Shown: piece by piece, positions 22,798-32,118 of the stretch | How the letters are laid out: every line of letters begins with the position of its first letter | Numbering within the stretch: position 1 is the first letter of the stretch | Assembly: GCA_046542255.1 (NCBI GenBank) | Contig: JBKHBT010000004.1 | Location: 1 to 64,000 of the forward strand | Source of the DNA: JBKHBT01 sp046542255 | Lineage (GTDB): Bacteria; UBP14; UBA6098; JBKHBT01 | DNA length: 64,000 nt | Direction: 5' to 3' | Notes under the pieces: generated by a model | Seen by the model: the letters and a program-made list of their open reading frames with translations, nothing else | Told to the model about the DNA's origin: nothing | Database searches by the model: none | Position numbers and translations under genes: made by a program

Positions 22798-25700
22798 ATG
22801 ATAATATTTTTTAAACAAATTGGCAAAACGCGCAAGCTAGTGCTTATAGCATTTATCTTTATTGCGCTACTTAATGTTATTATTGCTGATGACGATGATT
22901 TCGATGCGCCATGTGCAAAACCACCATTCCTTACTCAGCAGATTATGCCTAATGTCTTATTGATTCTCGATACATCAGGGTCGATGACATATGGATCATA
23001 CAATGGCCGATCGAATTCTTCCTATGGTTCTTTGAGCTACTGGAGCAATGAGAACACTCAAGATTATTATGGCTATGCAGATCCAAATGAAACCTATGAA
23101 TACAATCATGCTGGAGGATATTGGGAAGTTTCATCCAGCTCTACGCCTGCCTTCGATCCAGTCAATGGCCTGATTAATGGTAATTTTTACAATTACCTTT
23201 TTATGAGAAGGATAGATGTAGCCAGAAAGGCACTTATTGGAGGCAAGGTTCGCGGCGATAGGGAAACCGACCCACATATTCTTGTGTCCCAAGATTATGA
23301 TGGATACTGGGAAGGCGTTCCACTTGATGGCTCATTCGATGGCATTTCCTATTATGATAACAATAATTATGCCGAAATGAATATCCAGTGGTGGAATTAT
23401 GATAATTATCCACATGACTGTAAATGGCTTTTCGAAATGAAGAACGAGAAAGTATATTGCTATCTACCAGATCATAGCTGGTGTCGCCATCAGGTAACTG
23501 GTCATGGCGGTTGTGGATGGCGCTCGTGGCCAGAGGCAGTATATAATCTGCATATCTTGCCTTCTCCCGACTATGAAGCTAAAGGCTTTGTTCAGAAAAC
23601 TGCCGATAGAGTCAAATATGGCCTGATGCTATTCAATGTGTCTGAAGGTGGCAAAATGGAAGAATACATCGGTTGTCATAAAGATTCTCTCATTAAATCC
23701 ATCGAGAACTGTCAGATAGGTAGCCAGACTCCACTTACCGAAGTTCTTTATGAAGCATACCTTATGTTTACAGGCCAGGAATCATGTCATAATTATATTA
23801 GGCCAGATGATATGACACTTTGGGAGACTTATTGTGGTAGAAGTCTCTGGGGCGGAAGATATTGGGTAGATTATGCCAATCACGATCCAATTGTTAACTG
23901 GTGCGAGAAGAATTTTGTAATCTATATCTCAGATGGTGCACCAACATCGGATGGCACAATCCCAAGCTGGATCAAATATTATGATGGAGAAGGCGGCGCT
24001 ACTTTAGCCGATGTTTCTTATTATATGCACACCAATGACTTAAGAAGTGATTTTATCGGTGATCAATCTGTTTATTACTATGGTTTATATATTTTTGGTT
24101 CGGATGAAAGTGCAAGAAATACACTTATAGATGCCTGTAAAAAAGGCGGTTTCGATGATTATAATAATAATAATTGGCCAGATAATCAAATAGAATGGGA
24201 TAAAGATGAAGATGGCTTACCCGATAATTATTTTGAACCTCAGGATGGTGACGAACTTGCTATTGCTCTTGAAGCTGCATTTCAGGATATTCTCAAGCGT
24301 ACATCTTCTGCTTCGGCTGTATCGGTGGTGTCGGCATCAACGAAGGGAGAGGGCGCTGTCTATCAAGCGCTTTTTGCACCGGATAAGATGATAGATTTTG
24401 TAAATCTTGGATGGGTTGGGACGCTACGCTCATTCTGGATCGACCAGCAGGGCAATCTTCGCGAAGACACGGACTCGGATGAAGTGCTTCACATGATCGA
24501 TGATAAGATTATCACTGTATCTTTCGATGGCGACAATACAGTGGCGACAAGATATCGCGATATTGATGGCGATGGCGTACATGATGGCGAGATTAATACA
24601 GTCCAATCAGATTCTGCAAAACCAGTATGGGATGCCGGTAATTTGCTTCATAGAAGAGACCCTGGCAATAGGAATATTTACGTCGGAATGCCCATTTCTT
24701 CAGGTTCACAAAAGATGGATCCAATGGATTTCGATACCGATAATAGAGACACTCTTGAGTTCTACCTCGATGTTTCCGGCGAAAGCGCCGATTCTCTGAT
24801 AGAATATATCCGTGGAACAGATTACCCCGACTATAGAAACAGAACAACAGATGGCGATGTATGGAAACTTGGCGATATTATCTATGCCACACCGGTATAT
24901 GTCGGCCCGCCGACAGATAGATTCGATCTAATATATAATGACGATAGCTACCGGCAATTTTTTACTGCTTATTATGATAGGAGAGGCGTTGTCTATCAGG
25001 GTGCAAATGATGGGATGCTCCATGCTTTCAATGCCGGTCGGTACTATGAATCATCAGATGATATCGAGCGTGGATATATCGATGATAAAGGCACTTATGA
25101 CCTCGGAGAAGAGATGTGGGCATACATACCACATAATATATTGCCGCATTTGCAATGGCTTAGAGAACCTATTTACGATGATTGCCATGTATTTTATTTG
25201 GACAATGACATAAAGGCTTTCGATTGCAAAATTTGGACATCATCATCCAAGCATCCACAGGGATGGGGAACTATGCTGGTTGCTTCGATGAGATTAGGGG
25301 GTTCTGATTATGAATTATCAGACGGAAGCACAACACAGAGATCATCACTTATTGGTTTCGATGTTACAGACCCGGATGATCCAGAGCTTCTCTGGGAATG
25401 GAATGATTCCGATTTGGGCCATACGACAGTATATCCTGCTATAGCAACAGTTGATGATCATTGGTACTTATTATATGGTAATGGCCCCGATGATATCGAT
25501 GGAGATGCGATTGGAAATGGCAAAATCTATATCCACGAATTAGGATCAGATCAACTCACACAAGAGAAAAAGTTTGATATGGCTGGTAGCGAACATATGG
25601 GTGATCCATTGTCATTGGACATCAATGTCGATAAAAATACTGATGTATTTTATATTGGAAGTACGATTCACGACCATATTTGGCAAAATCTTGGTGGCAA

Positions 25701-26433
25701 AGTATATCGCGTGAATTTCTTTGACTCGCATGAGCCAGACGATTGGCAGGTTTCGACTTTGATAGATATCGGTAGGCCGGTTGTTTCATCTGGTGGAGCA
25801 ACGATTGACCCTTTTGGTAATCTCTGGTATTTTGCTGGCACTGGCCATTACTTCTCGAATTTTGATGAAGTGGATAAGAATGATAATTATTTCTTTGGTA
25901 TAAAGGATGAATACGTAAATACTGGCTCTGGCGAGATATATCTCTCAGACCTCTACGATGTAACCGATATTGAAGTAATTGTAACAGATACTGGGGCGAT
26001 TGTCCAGACACCTTCGGGTGACATGACCTTTGGAGAACTAAAACACGAAATAAAACAACATAAAGGTTGGTATGTGACTTTCACTAGCGGTGAAAGAATC
26101 CTTGCTGAACCTTTGGTAATCGGCGAGACCGTATTCTTCACAACCTTCTTACCCAATGATGATGTTTGTTCATTCGGAGGGCTTAGCAAGTTATACGGGC
26201 TTAATTATATGACAGGGACCGCCAGCCCCGAACTCAATGTATTTGGAATAGAAGACCTTACTTATGTTAAAGGAGTCGACCTTGGCGATGGAGTGCCAAC
26301 CAGTCCTTCGGCACATATTGGAGTCGGCGAGAAGGCAACGATATCCACACAGCTATCGACCGGTGAAATCGACCAGCAGAAAGCATCGGTTGCGACAACA
26401 AAGAGTGGTCCAATATTCTGGAAAGGCAAATAA
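22798..26433 (+). CDS. pilY1: PilY1-like pilus tip adhesin with VWA domain
   Basis: 1211 residues. A signal peptide spans about 1-30. A VWA domain (about 52-450) has the MIDAS sequence DTSGS at 58-62. The C-terminal half contains the PilY1/PilC beta-propeller signature, including YQGANDGMLHAFNAG and YIPHNILPHLQWL. Two calcium-loop-like sequences are visible: DKDEDGLPDNYFE near residue 467 and DIDGDGVHDGE near 587. In Pseudomonas and Neisseria, PilY1/PilC sits at the pilus tip with the minor pilins, and calcium binding controls retraction and adhesion. A GGAGG lies 5 nt before the ATG at 22798; an in-frame TTG 12 nt upstream is less likely. The operon partners are the four prepilin-like genes just upstream. 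Confidence 0.88.
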   Translation: MIIFFKQIGKTRKLVLIAFIFIALLNVIIADDDDFDAPCAKPPFLTQQIMPNVLLILDTSGSMTYGSYNGRSNSSYGSLSYWSNENTQDYYGYADPNETYEYNHAGGYWEVSSSSTPAFDPVNGLINGNFYNYLFMRRIDVARKALIGGKVRGDRETDPHILVSQDYDGYWEGVPLDGSFDGISYYDNNNYAEMNIQWWNYDNYPHDCKWLFEMKNEKVYCYLPDHSWCRHQVTGHGGCGWRSWPEAVYNLHILPSPDYEAKGFVQKTADRVKYGLMLFNVSEGGKMEEYIGCHKDSLIKSIENCQIGSQTPLTEVLYEAYLMFTGQESCHNYIRPDDMTLWETYCGRSLWGGRYWVDYANHDPIVNWCEKNFVIYISDGAPTSDGTIPSWIKYYDGEGGATLADVSYYMHTNDLRSDFIGDQSVYYYGLYIFGSDESARNTLIDACKKGGFDDYNNNNWPDNQIEWDKDEDGLPDNYFEPQDGDELAIALEAAFQDILKRTSSASAVSVVSASTKGEGAVYQALFAPDKMIDFVNLGWVGTLRSFWIDQQGNLREDTDSDEVLHMIDDKIITVSFDGDNTVATRYRDIDGDGVHDGEINTVQSDSAKPVWDAGNLLHRRDPGNRNIYVGMPISSGSQKMDPMDFDTDNRDTLEFYLDVSGESADSLIEYIRGTDYPDYRNRTTDGDVWKLGDIIYATPVYVGPPTDRFDLIYNDDSYRQFFTAYYDRRGVVYQGANDGMLHAFNAGRYYESSDDIERGYIDDKGTYDLGEEMWAYIPHNILPHLQWLREPIYDDCHVFYLDNDIKAFDCKIWTSSSKHPQGWGTMLVASMRLGGSDYELSDGSTTQRSSLIGFDVTDPDDPELLWEWNDSDLGHTTVYPAIATVDDHWYLLYGNGPDDIDGDAIGNGKIYIHELGSDQLTQEKKFDMAGSEHMGDPLSLDINVDKNTDVFYIGSTIHDHIWQNLGGKVYRVNFFDSHEPDDWQVSTLIDIGRPVVSSGGATIDPFGNLWYFAGTGHYFSNFDEVDKNDNYFFGIKDEYVNTGSGEIYLSDLYDVTDIEVIVTDTGAIVQTPSGDMTFGELKHEIKQHKGWYVTFTSGERILAEPLVIGETVFFTTFLPNDDVCSFGGLSKLYGLNYMTGTASPELNVFGIEDLTYVKGVDLGDGVPTSPSAHIGVGEKATISTQLSTGEIDQQKASVATTKSGPIFWKGK

Positions 26434-26444
26434 AAGGAGTAAAT

Positions 26445-27008
26445 ATGAAAAAGCTAATTTTGACTTTTCTTTTGATACTAATAGTAATGCCGCAAATAGC
26501 CCTGGCAAGAAGAGGCGGTGAAGAAGAATCTCGCATTGTTCCAAGAGGCAAATACGATTTCAATGTAAGCGGTTATCTTTCGGAAATTCGTGACGATATA
26601 TTATTCTTTAATGACCATGTAGTAAAAATCAATCCGGGCAAGATCGAAGCCTTCGACTCTTTGGGAAGGCCGGTTGTATTTTCTTCCATAGAGCCACCTG
26701 CTTTTGTGAAGCTTGTTATGACCGAAGACAAGGATGGAAATTTATCTGCCAGTGCGATTAAGGTAATGTATTTCCCAAAAGCCGATAGAGAACTGGGAAG
26801 AAAGTCCGTCAATAGCCTTAAAAAGCTGCATTCGGCTGCTACATACAATTTCAAGGAAAATAGAATCGCTGAATATGGCGAAGAAGAACCCCCTCCAATC
26901 AAGGACGAAGATAAAACAAAAGAAGAAGAAGAAGAGAAAAAAGATCCTGCTGAATCGGACAGAGACAAAAAACGTAGCGGAAGTGGCCTTCAAATAGAGC
27001 GCCAGTAG
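26445..27008 (+). CDS. Small secreted protein with charged C-terminal tail
   Basis: 187 residues. A signal peptide (about 1-21, ending ...PQIALA) is followed by RRGGEEE. A beta-rich core (about 35-115) reads like an OB-type or DUF5666-like barrel (FNVSGYLSEIRDDILFFND, KINPGKIEAFDSLGRPVVF), and the last 60 residues are a Lys/Glu-rich tail. It starts 11 bp after the PilY1-like gene, so it is probably in the same operon and may be a periplasmic accessory to the pilus tip complex. The family is not recognised with confidence. Confidence 0.65.
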   Translation: MKKLILTFLLILIVMPQIALARRGGEEESRIVPRGKYDFNVSGYLSEIRDDILFFNDHVVKINPGKIEAFDSLGRPVVFSSIEPPAFVKLVMTEDKDGNLSASAIKVMYFPKADRELGRKSVNSLKKLHSAATYNFKENRIAEYGEEEPPPIKDEDKTKEEEEEKKDPAESDRDKKRSGSGLQIERQ

Positions 27009-27121
27009 GCTAAGTAAATTTTAGTAAGTTTATCGGTATATTATTGCAATGCAATTAAATCGCATACTTTTTGATAATTTTCATTGTGTTTTTGACCATG
27101 ATGCTATAAACTTTAAAGATT

Positions 27122-28492
27122 ATGGTAAGCAATGTAAAGATAAAGATTATAATTGTAGAAGATGATGTCGAAGCAAGAGAAACACTACTCGAAGTTCTCA
27201 ATCGGAAAGAATATTCAATCAAAGGATTCGGAGTTGCCGAGGATGCCTTCGAATATATTCAGGAAAATGCCGTTGACCTTGTGATTTCTGATCTGGTGCT
27301 TCCGGGTAGATTCGATGGTATTGCCCTGCTGGAGAAGATAAAAGCCAAATATCCGAGCCTTCAGGTCATTATGGTAACCGGCCATGCAACTGTGGACACA
27401 GCAATTAAGGCAATGAAGCAGGGCGCATATGATTATCTTACAAAGCCAATAGATATCGGAAGACTTCGTATATTGGTCGAGAAGGCTATGGAACATAGGC
27501 TTTCAGAGCTTGAGAGCAATGCTCTTGCTAGTGCAATATCGCAGGGTAAGGGCTTTCAGGGAATGTTTGGCACTTCGGAGAAATTTTTGGCAATAATCCG
27601 AAGGATTAATCTTGTTGCGCCGACAGAAAGCAATGTCCTTGTGCTGGGTGAATCCGGGACTGGTAAAGAACTCACCGCCGATGCAATTCATAATCTGAGC
27701 CAGAGAAAAGATGGGCCATTTGTCAAGGTCAATCTTAATGCTATTCCAGAGAGCTTGATTGAAAGCGAGCTTTTTGGGCATGTCCGGGGCGCATTCACCG
27801 GAGCAGATCGAAATAGAAAAGGCAAATTCCAGCAGGCAAATGGAGGTACAATTTTACTCGATGAAATTGGCGATATGCCCTATAATCTTCAGGCGAAGCT
27901 TCTTCGAGTGATAGAAAATAAAAAAGTAACTCCGGTCGGCTCCGAAAAAGACGAAGACCTATCGATGAGAATAATCGCTTCGACAAATAGAGATCTACAT
28001 AAACTAATCGATGAGGGCCAGTTCCGTAGCGATCTATTTTTCAGGCTTAGTGCTTTCACAATCAAGCTTCCGCCGCTCAGAGAGAGAAAAGAAGATATAC
28101 CAATACTTGCCGACCACTTCATACAGGAAATTAATAAAAAGCTGGATAAAAATATTGCAGGAATATCAAAAGATGCTATGAAAGCTCTCGAAAGCTATTC
28201 ATGGCCGGGTAATATCCGTCAGCTAGCCAGCGCAATAGATGAGATGGCGCTTTTATCCGAAAACAAAATCCTCGAAAAGCCACCTGCTTATGTAGAAGCC
28301 GAAACAAAAGAAGATGAAGCTACTGAAATAAAAATCGAAGGGCCTGTATCGCTTTCTGAAATGGAAAAAGAAGCGATTCTTTCAGCCATGGATAAAACCG
28401 GTGGAAATAAGAAAAAAGCCGCTGAAATCTTAGGAATCGGATTAAGAACTCTTTATAGAAAACTAAAAAAATATGATTTAGAAGATTTATGA
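27122..28492 (+). CDS. NtrC-family sigma54-dependent response regulator
   Basis: 456 residues. The receiver domain (about 6-120) has acidic D14/D15 and the phosphoacceptor D57 (VISDLVLPG). The AAA+ domain (about 145-380) has Walker A GESGTGKE at about 176, the sigma54-contacting GAFTGA loop at about 223-228 and Walker B GTILLDEIGD. The C-terminal Fis-type HTH (about 410-455) has GGNKKKAAEILGIGLRTLYR. All catalytic motifs are intact, so it should activate sigma54 promoters when phosphorylated. It lies 113 bp after the pilus operon, a placement reminiscent of PilR, but the target is inference. The PAS histidine kinase at 33929 is NtrB-like and a candidate partner. Confidence 0.92.
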   Translation: MVSNVKIKIIIVEDDVEARETLLEVLNRKEYSIKGFGVAEDAFEYIQENAVDLVISDLVLPGRFDGIALLEKIKAKYPSLQVIMVTGHATVDTAIKAMKQGAYDYLTKPIDIGRLRILVEKAMEHRLSELESNALASAISQGKGFQGMFGTSEKFLAIIRRINLVAPTESNVLVLGESGTGKELTADAIHNLSQRKDGPFVKVNLNAIPESLIESELFGHVRGAFTGADRNRKGKFQQANGGTILLDEIGDMPYNLQAKLLRVIENKKVTPVGSEKDEDLSMRIIASTNRDLHKLIDEGQFRSDLFFRLSAFTIKLPPLRERKEDIPILADHFIQEINKKLDKNIAGISKDAMKALESYSWPGNIRQLASAIDEMALLSENKILEKPPAYVEAETKEDEATEIKIEGPVSLSEMEKEAILSAMDKTGGNKKKAAEILGIGLRTLYRKLKKYDLEDL

Positions 28493-28548
28493 AGCTTTTT
28501 TGGGTAAAATATATTATTTTTGGACAAAATAACCGTTAGGGCATAGAT

Positions 28549-28929
28549 ATGGATAAAAAAATAAAAATTCTTGCAGTCGATGATGATTCGCATATTCGGG
28601 ATATAATCTTTGTATATCTCGATAGTCTTGGATATGAAGTCGATATTGCTGTTTCCGGTGAAGAGGCTCTCGAATTATTCGATGAGAATGAATATGATCT
28701 TGTGATCACCGATATTAAAATGCCGGGGATGAGCGGTGTGGACCTTGCCGATGAAATCTTCAAAAGGGATTTTGAAGGCGGTATCATTTTCATGACTGGT
28801 TTTTTGGGCGAATATTCAGAGGAGATGGTACTCTCTTTAGGAATCGATGCATACTTGAAAAAACCTTTTGGGATGGAATTACTTGGCAAGATTACAAATT
28901 CTGTTCTGAAAAAGAAGAACTTGGTCTAG
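28549..28929 (+). CDS. CheY-like single-domain response regulator
   Basis: 126 residues, a lone receiver domain. Acidic pocket D11-D12-D13, phosphoacceptor D55 (LVITDIKMPG), conserved T in IIFMTG and the Lys of AYLKKPFG are all present. There is no output domain, so it must act through protein contacts, for example in a phosphorelay. It lies between the NtrC gene and a histidine kinase gene 54 bp downstream, which is the natural partner by position. Confidence 0.9.
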   Translation: MDKKIKILAVDDDSHIRDIIFVYLDSLGYEVDIAVSGEEALELFDENEYDLVITDIKMPGMSGVDLADEIFKRDFEGGIIFMTGFLGEYSEEMVLSLGIDAYLKKPFGMELLGKITNSVLKKKNLV

Positions 28930-28983
28930 TATAGAATCATTCTTTGCCAATAAACTAATCCCATAAATAAGAGATTGGTGCTT

Positions 28984-30756
28984 ATGTTTCTTCCAGCTTT
29001 GAAAAAAATTCCACTGGCGGTTAAAATCTTTGCGGGCTTTGTTGCTGTTCTGGCACTTGTTACTATTGGAAATATTATTTTCTATTATCAATTTTCGAAG
29101 GTTAGCGATATAAATCGAGAAAGCGCTAATACCTTCTATAGAATGTCTCAAGCCAAAAATATCAGAGAACAGATGGATGAAATGATTACCTATTTTCGCC
29201 TTTTAACCACTATGGATCTTTCAAGTATCGATGAAGAAAAGCAAAGAACAGCAAAGATAGTAGATGATTTAATAGCTAAAAGCATCAAAGCAAAGAAGAA
29301 ATCCAATGATAGCAAATTGGATAATCTCGAAAATGCAATTAAAGATTTTGATGATAATAGGAAAAACTATTATGAAAAGCTCGATAATCAAAGACTCAAG
29401 CTTGCCTATAGAATTCTAAACTCCGAGATTCTAAAAGAACAATACACCTATATTCGAAGTCTGATTAAAAGGATACCAAATGAAAAAATCTCCCAGCATG
29501 AATACTATGTCGATGACCTCCAAAGGCTAATGAAGCAAAGCTATTATATTGCCAGAATCGAGAAGCCACAGAATATGATTCCGCATGTCTGGGACAGTAT
29601 TTACTCGATTCGTCCAAGGGGCGATGATGCCGAAGAGCTATTTCTTGATATCGACCATCAGCTCGATACATTGAGATTATGGGATATACCAAAAATGTTA
29701 GCAAAGAGCGACAATGAAGATAGTCTCATTGCATATATGATCGATTTTATCGATGAAATCGACAGTACCTTCTCGATTTTAGCTTCCGAGGAGAGGCAGA
29801 TAATGGCCAGTCTCATCTCCGAGACCAGTTACAGGCAAAAAAAGACTGGGAAATTTATTATCTATGGTAGCATTGCATTTACTCTTCTATCGTTAATTGT
29901 TGCAATTTATCTTGCCAATAGGATAGCATCTCCTCTTCAAAGGCTCAGAAGCGCCACGTACCGAGCTTCACTGGGCAAATACCACCAGAGCCTCGAGATA
30001 ACCACGCGAGATGAGATAGGCGGCCTCGTCGAAGATTTCAATTCTATGATGGAGGCACTTTCGAGGCTGGATGAGATGAAAAGCCATTTTATGGCTTCGA
30101 TTACACATGACCTAAAAAGCCCATTAAACAGGATAAAACAAAGAATGGCTAATATTGAAGATGGCATGTATGGGGATGTTCCCAAATGGCTCTTCGAACA
30201 GATTCAGCTATTTTTGAAAGATGTGGATACATTGTTTAATCTTGTTCACAATCATCTCGATATACAAAAAATTGAAAGCGGTAAATTCGTATTGAATATT
30301 CAACCCAATGAGATAAAGCCATTTCTGAGGCAGAGCGTTTCCAAGCATATTGTATCCTATCAGGCCAAAGGCGTTGGCCTATACCTCAAAATAGACCTGG
30401 ATGAGCAGAGTGTTTTATTCGACAGTGAGCATATGTCTCGAGTTTTCGATAACCTTTTGACCAATTGTCTTAAGTATTCTACACGTGGCGACACTGTCCG
30501 GGTCATCGCAAGCATGGAGAAAGATATGATAATTATTTCTATATCAGATGAAGGCCCAGGAATTCCAGATTCTATGAAGCCATATATTTTTGATAAATTC
30601 TATCAGGTGCCCGGTGAAAAGAAAAAGGGCAGTGGCCTGGGATTGACCATTACAAAACAGATTATAGAAGAACACGGCGGTTGGATAAAAGTGATGGATA
30701 ATAAGCCAAAAGGTTCAAAATTTCTTTTTACTATTCCTGTGAATCATAATGAATGA
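28984..30756 (+). CDS. Membrane sensor histidine kinase with HAMP domain
   Basis: 590 residues. TM1 is at about 13-35. A mainly helical periplasmic sensor region spans 36-285 and has no family I recognise. TM2 is at about 288-308, followed by HAMP (about 309-362). The HisKA phosphoacceptor His is in ITHDLKSPLNRIK (about 375), and the HATPase domain (about 480-590) has DNLLTNCLKYS (N box), DEGPGIP (G1) and GSGLGLTI (G2). I chose the ATG at 28984; upstream in-frame GTG and TTG codons exist and no start has a strong ribosome site. The 3' end overlaps mgtE by 8 nt. Confidence 0.9.
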   Translation: MFLPALKKIPLAVKIFAGFVAVLALVTIGNIIFYYQFSKVSDINRESANTFYRMSQAKNIREQMDEMITYFRLLTTMDLSSIDEEKQRTAKIVDDLIAKSIKAKKKSNDSKLDNLENAIKDFDDNRKNYYEKLDNQRLKLAYRILNSEILKEQYTYIRSLIKRIPNEKISQHEYYVDDLQRLMKQSYYIARIEKPQNMIPHVWDSIYSIRPRGDDAEELFLDIDHQLDTLRLWDIPKMLAKSDNEDSLIAYMIDFIDEIDSTFSILASEERQIMASLISETSYRQKKTGKFIIYGSIAFTLLSLIVAIYLANRIASPLQRLRSATYRASLGKYHQSLEITTRDEIGGLVEDFNSMMEALSRLDEMKSHFMASITHDLKSPLNRIKQRMANIEDGMYGDVPKWLFEQIQLFLKDVDTLFNLVHNHLDIQKIESGKFVLNIQPNEIKPFLRQSVSKHIVSYQAKGVGLYLKIDLDEQSVLFDSEHMSRVFDNLLTNCLKYSTRGDTVRVIASMEKDMIIISISDEGPGIPDSMKPYIFDKFYQVPGEKKKGSGLGLTITKQIIEEHGGWIKVMDNKPKGSKFLFTIPVNHNE

Positions 30757-32113
30757 GAATTTATCTCCAACAGAACCATATGCACAAACAAATCTTGACG
30801 AAGCTCAAGAAAGAATTTTATCCCTTGTCGATGATGGCAAATATATTGAAGCCTGTGAGCTTCTTGTTCTTTATCCTCCAGCCTTTTGCGCTCAAATAAT
30901 CGAAAATCTTAATTCTGATGAAAAAGATGAGGTATTCTTTCGTCTTCCTATTGAAAATGCGGCTGATATTCTCATGGAACTCACAGAAGACAGCCTACAT
31001 GAGCTTATCGATAAGATCTATGATGATACATTGATTAAACTGCTGAAAGAACTTGAAACCGATGATGCCGTCGATATTTTGCAGATGGTTCCCGAGGAGC
31101 AAGCTCAAAGAGTCCTTGAGATATTACCAAATGAATTCACACGTTTATTCCTTTTGCCAGAAGATACTGCCGGCGGTATCATGGAATCAGAATATGCTAG
31201 CCTGCCGGGAGATATGACAATCGGTAGGGCTGTTCTGGTGCTGAAAAAATTTACCGAAAGAATCGATGAGATATTCCAGATTTTTTTGGTCGATAAAAAA
31301 AATAGATTGATAGGCATCCTTCCTGTACAACGGCTTTTGATAAATGATAGACTGCAAAGACTCGATTCAATAGCCGATAGGCCAGATTTTGTCATCACTG
31401 TCGATCAGGACCAGGAAGAAGCAGCAAAGATGTTTAGGCAGAATGACCTGATTAGTGCGCCTGTTGTAGATGAAGATGGTAAACTCATCGGAAGAATCAC
31501 CATCGATGATATCATCGATGTTTTGGATGAAGAGGCGACCGAAGATAGCTATCGTATGGTAGGTATCGGCGGCGAAGAATATTCGCCTTCGAGTTTTCAC
31601 CTTATAAAAGGCCGCTTGCCCTGGTTGGTGATGAGCCTCGGCGCTGAAATTATATCCGGTTTGGTGATTACGCACTTCGATGCAACATTGCGTGAATTTG
31701 TGATTCTTGCCAGTTTTATTCCACTGATTATGGCGATGGGTGGAAATGTTGGAGTACAGTCGGCTACTGTTGTTATCAGGCGAATTGCATTGGACACTTT
31801 TCAAGGTATAAATCGTAGAAGGCTTATATTCAAAGAAATTAGTGCAGGAATGATCCTTGGTCTGATTTTTGCAATTGTTTTGACTTTTGTAGGCCTTAGT
31901 TGGGGAAATATCAAAGCTGGCATGGTTGCGGGAATTGCTATCTTCACAGCAATGACTATTTCTTGCACGGTTGGATGCTTTTTCCCGATTATTTTAAAGA
32001 GATTTGGACAGGACCCCGCTTCTGCAACTGGCCCATTTATTACGGCTTTCAATGATGTTTTAGGACTTTTTATTTACTTCTTGATTGCAACGGCTCTACT
32101 AGTTAAATTATAG
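30749..32113 (+). CDS. mgtE: MgtE-family magnesium channel/transporter
   Basis: 454 residues. A cytoplasmic N-terminal helical-bundle domain (about 15-130) precedes two CBS domains (about 135-265), which close the channel when cytosolic Mg2+ is high. A five-helix membrane domain (about 280-454) carries the pore signature MGGNVGVQSATVVIRRIAL at about 330. The length is normal for the family. The start ATG lies inside the last codons of the histidine kinase (8-nt overlap) and the REC-GGDEF gene follows after 5 bp, so the transporter is embedded in a signalling operon. Confidence 0.95.
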   Translation: MNENLSPTEPYAQTNLDEAQERILSLVDDGKYIEACELLVLYPPAFCAQIIENLNSDEKDEVFFRLPIENAADILMELTEDSLHELIDKIYDDTLIKLLKELETDDAVDILQMVPEEQAQRVLEILPNEFTRLFLLPEDTAGGIMESEYASLPGDMTIGRAVLVLKKFTERIDEIFQIFLVDKKNRLIGILPVQRLLINDRLQRLDSIADRPDFVITVDQDQEEAAKMFRQNDLISAPVVDEDGKLIGRITIDDIIDVLDEEATEDSYRMVGIGGEEYSPSSFHLIKGRLPWLVMSLGAEIISGLVITHFDATLREFVILASFIPLIMAMGGNVGVQSATVVIRRIALDTFQGINRRRLIFKEISAGMILGLIFAIVLTFVGLSWGNIKAGMVAGIAIFTAMTISCTVGCFFPIILKRFGQDPASATGPFITAFNDVLGLFIYFLIATALLVKL

Positions 32114-32118
32114 GCAAT

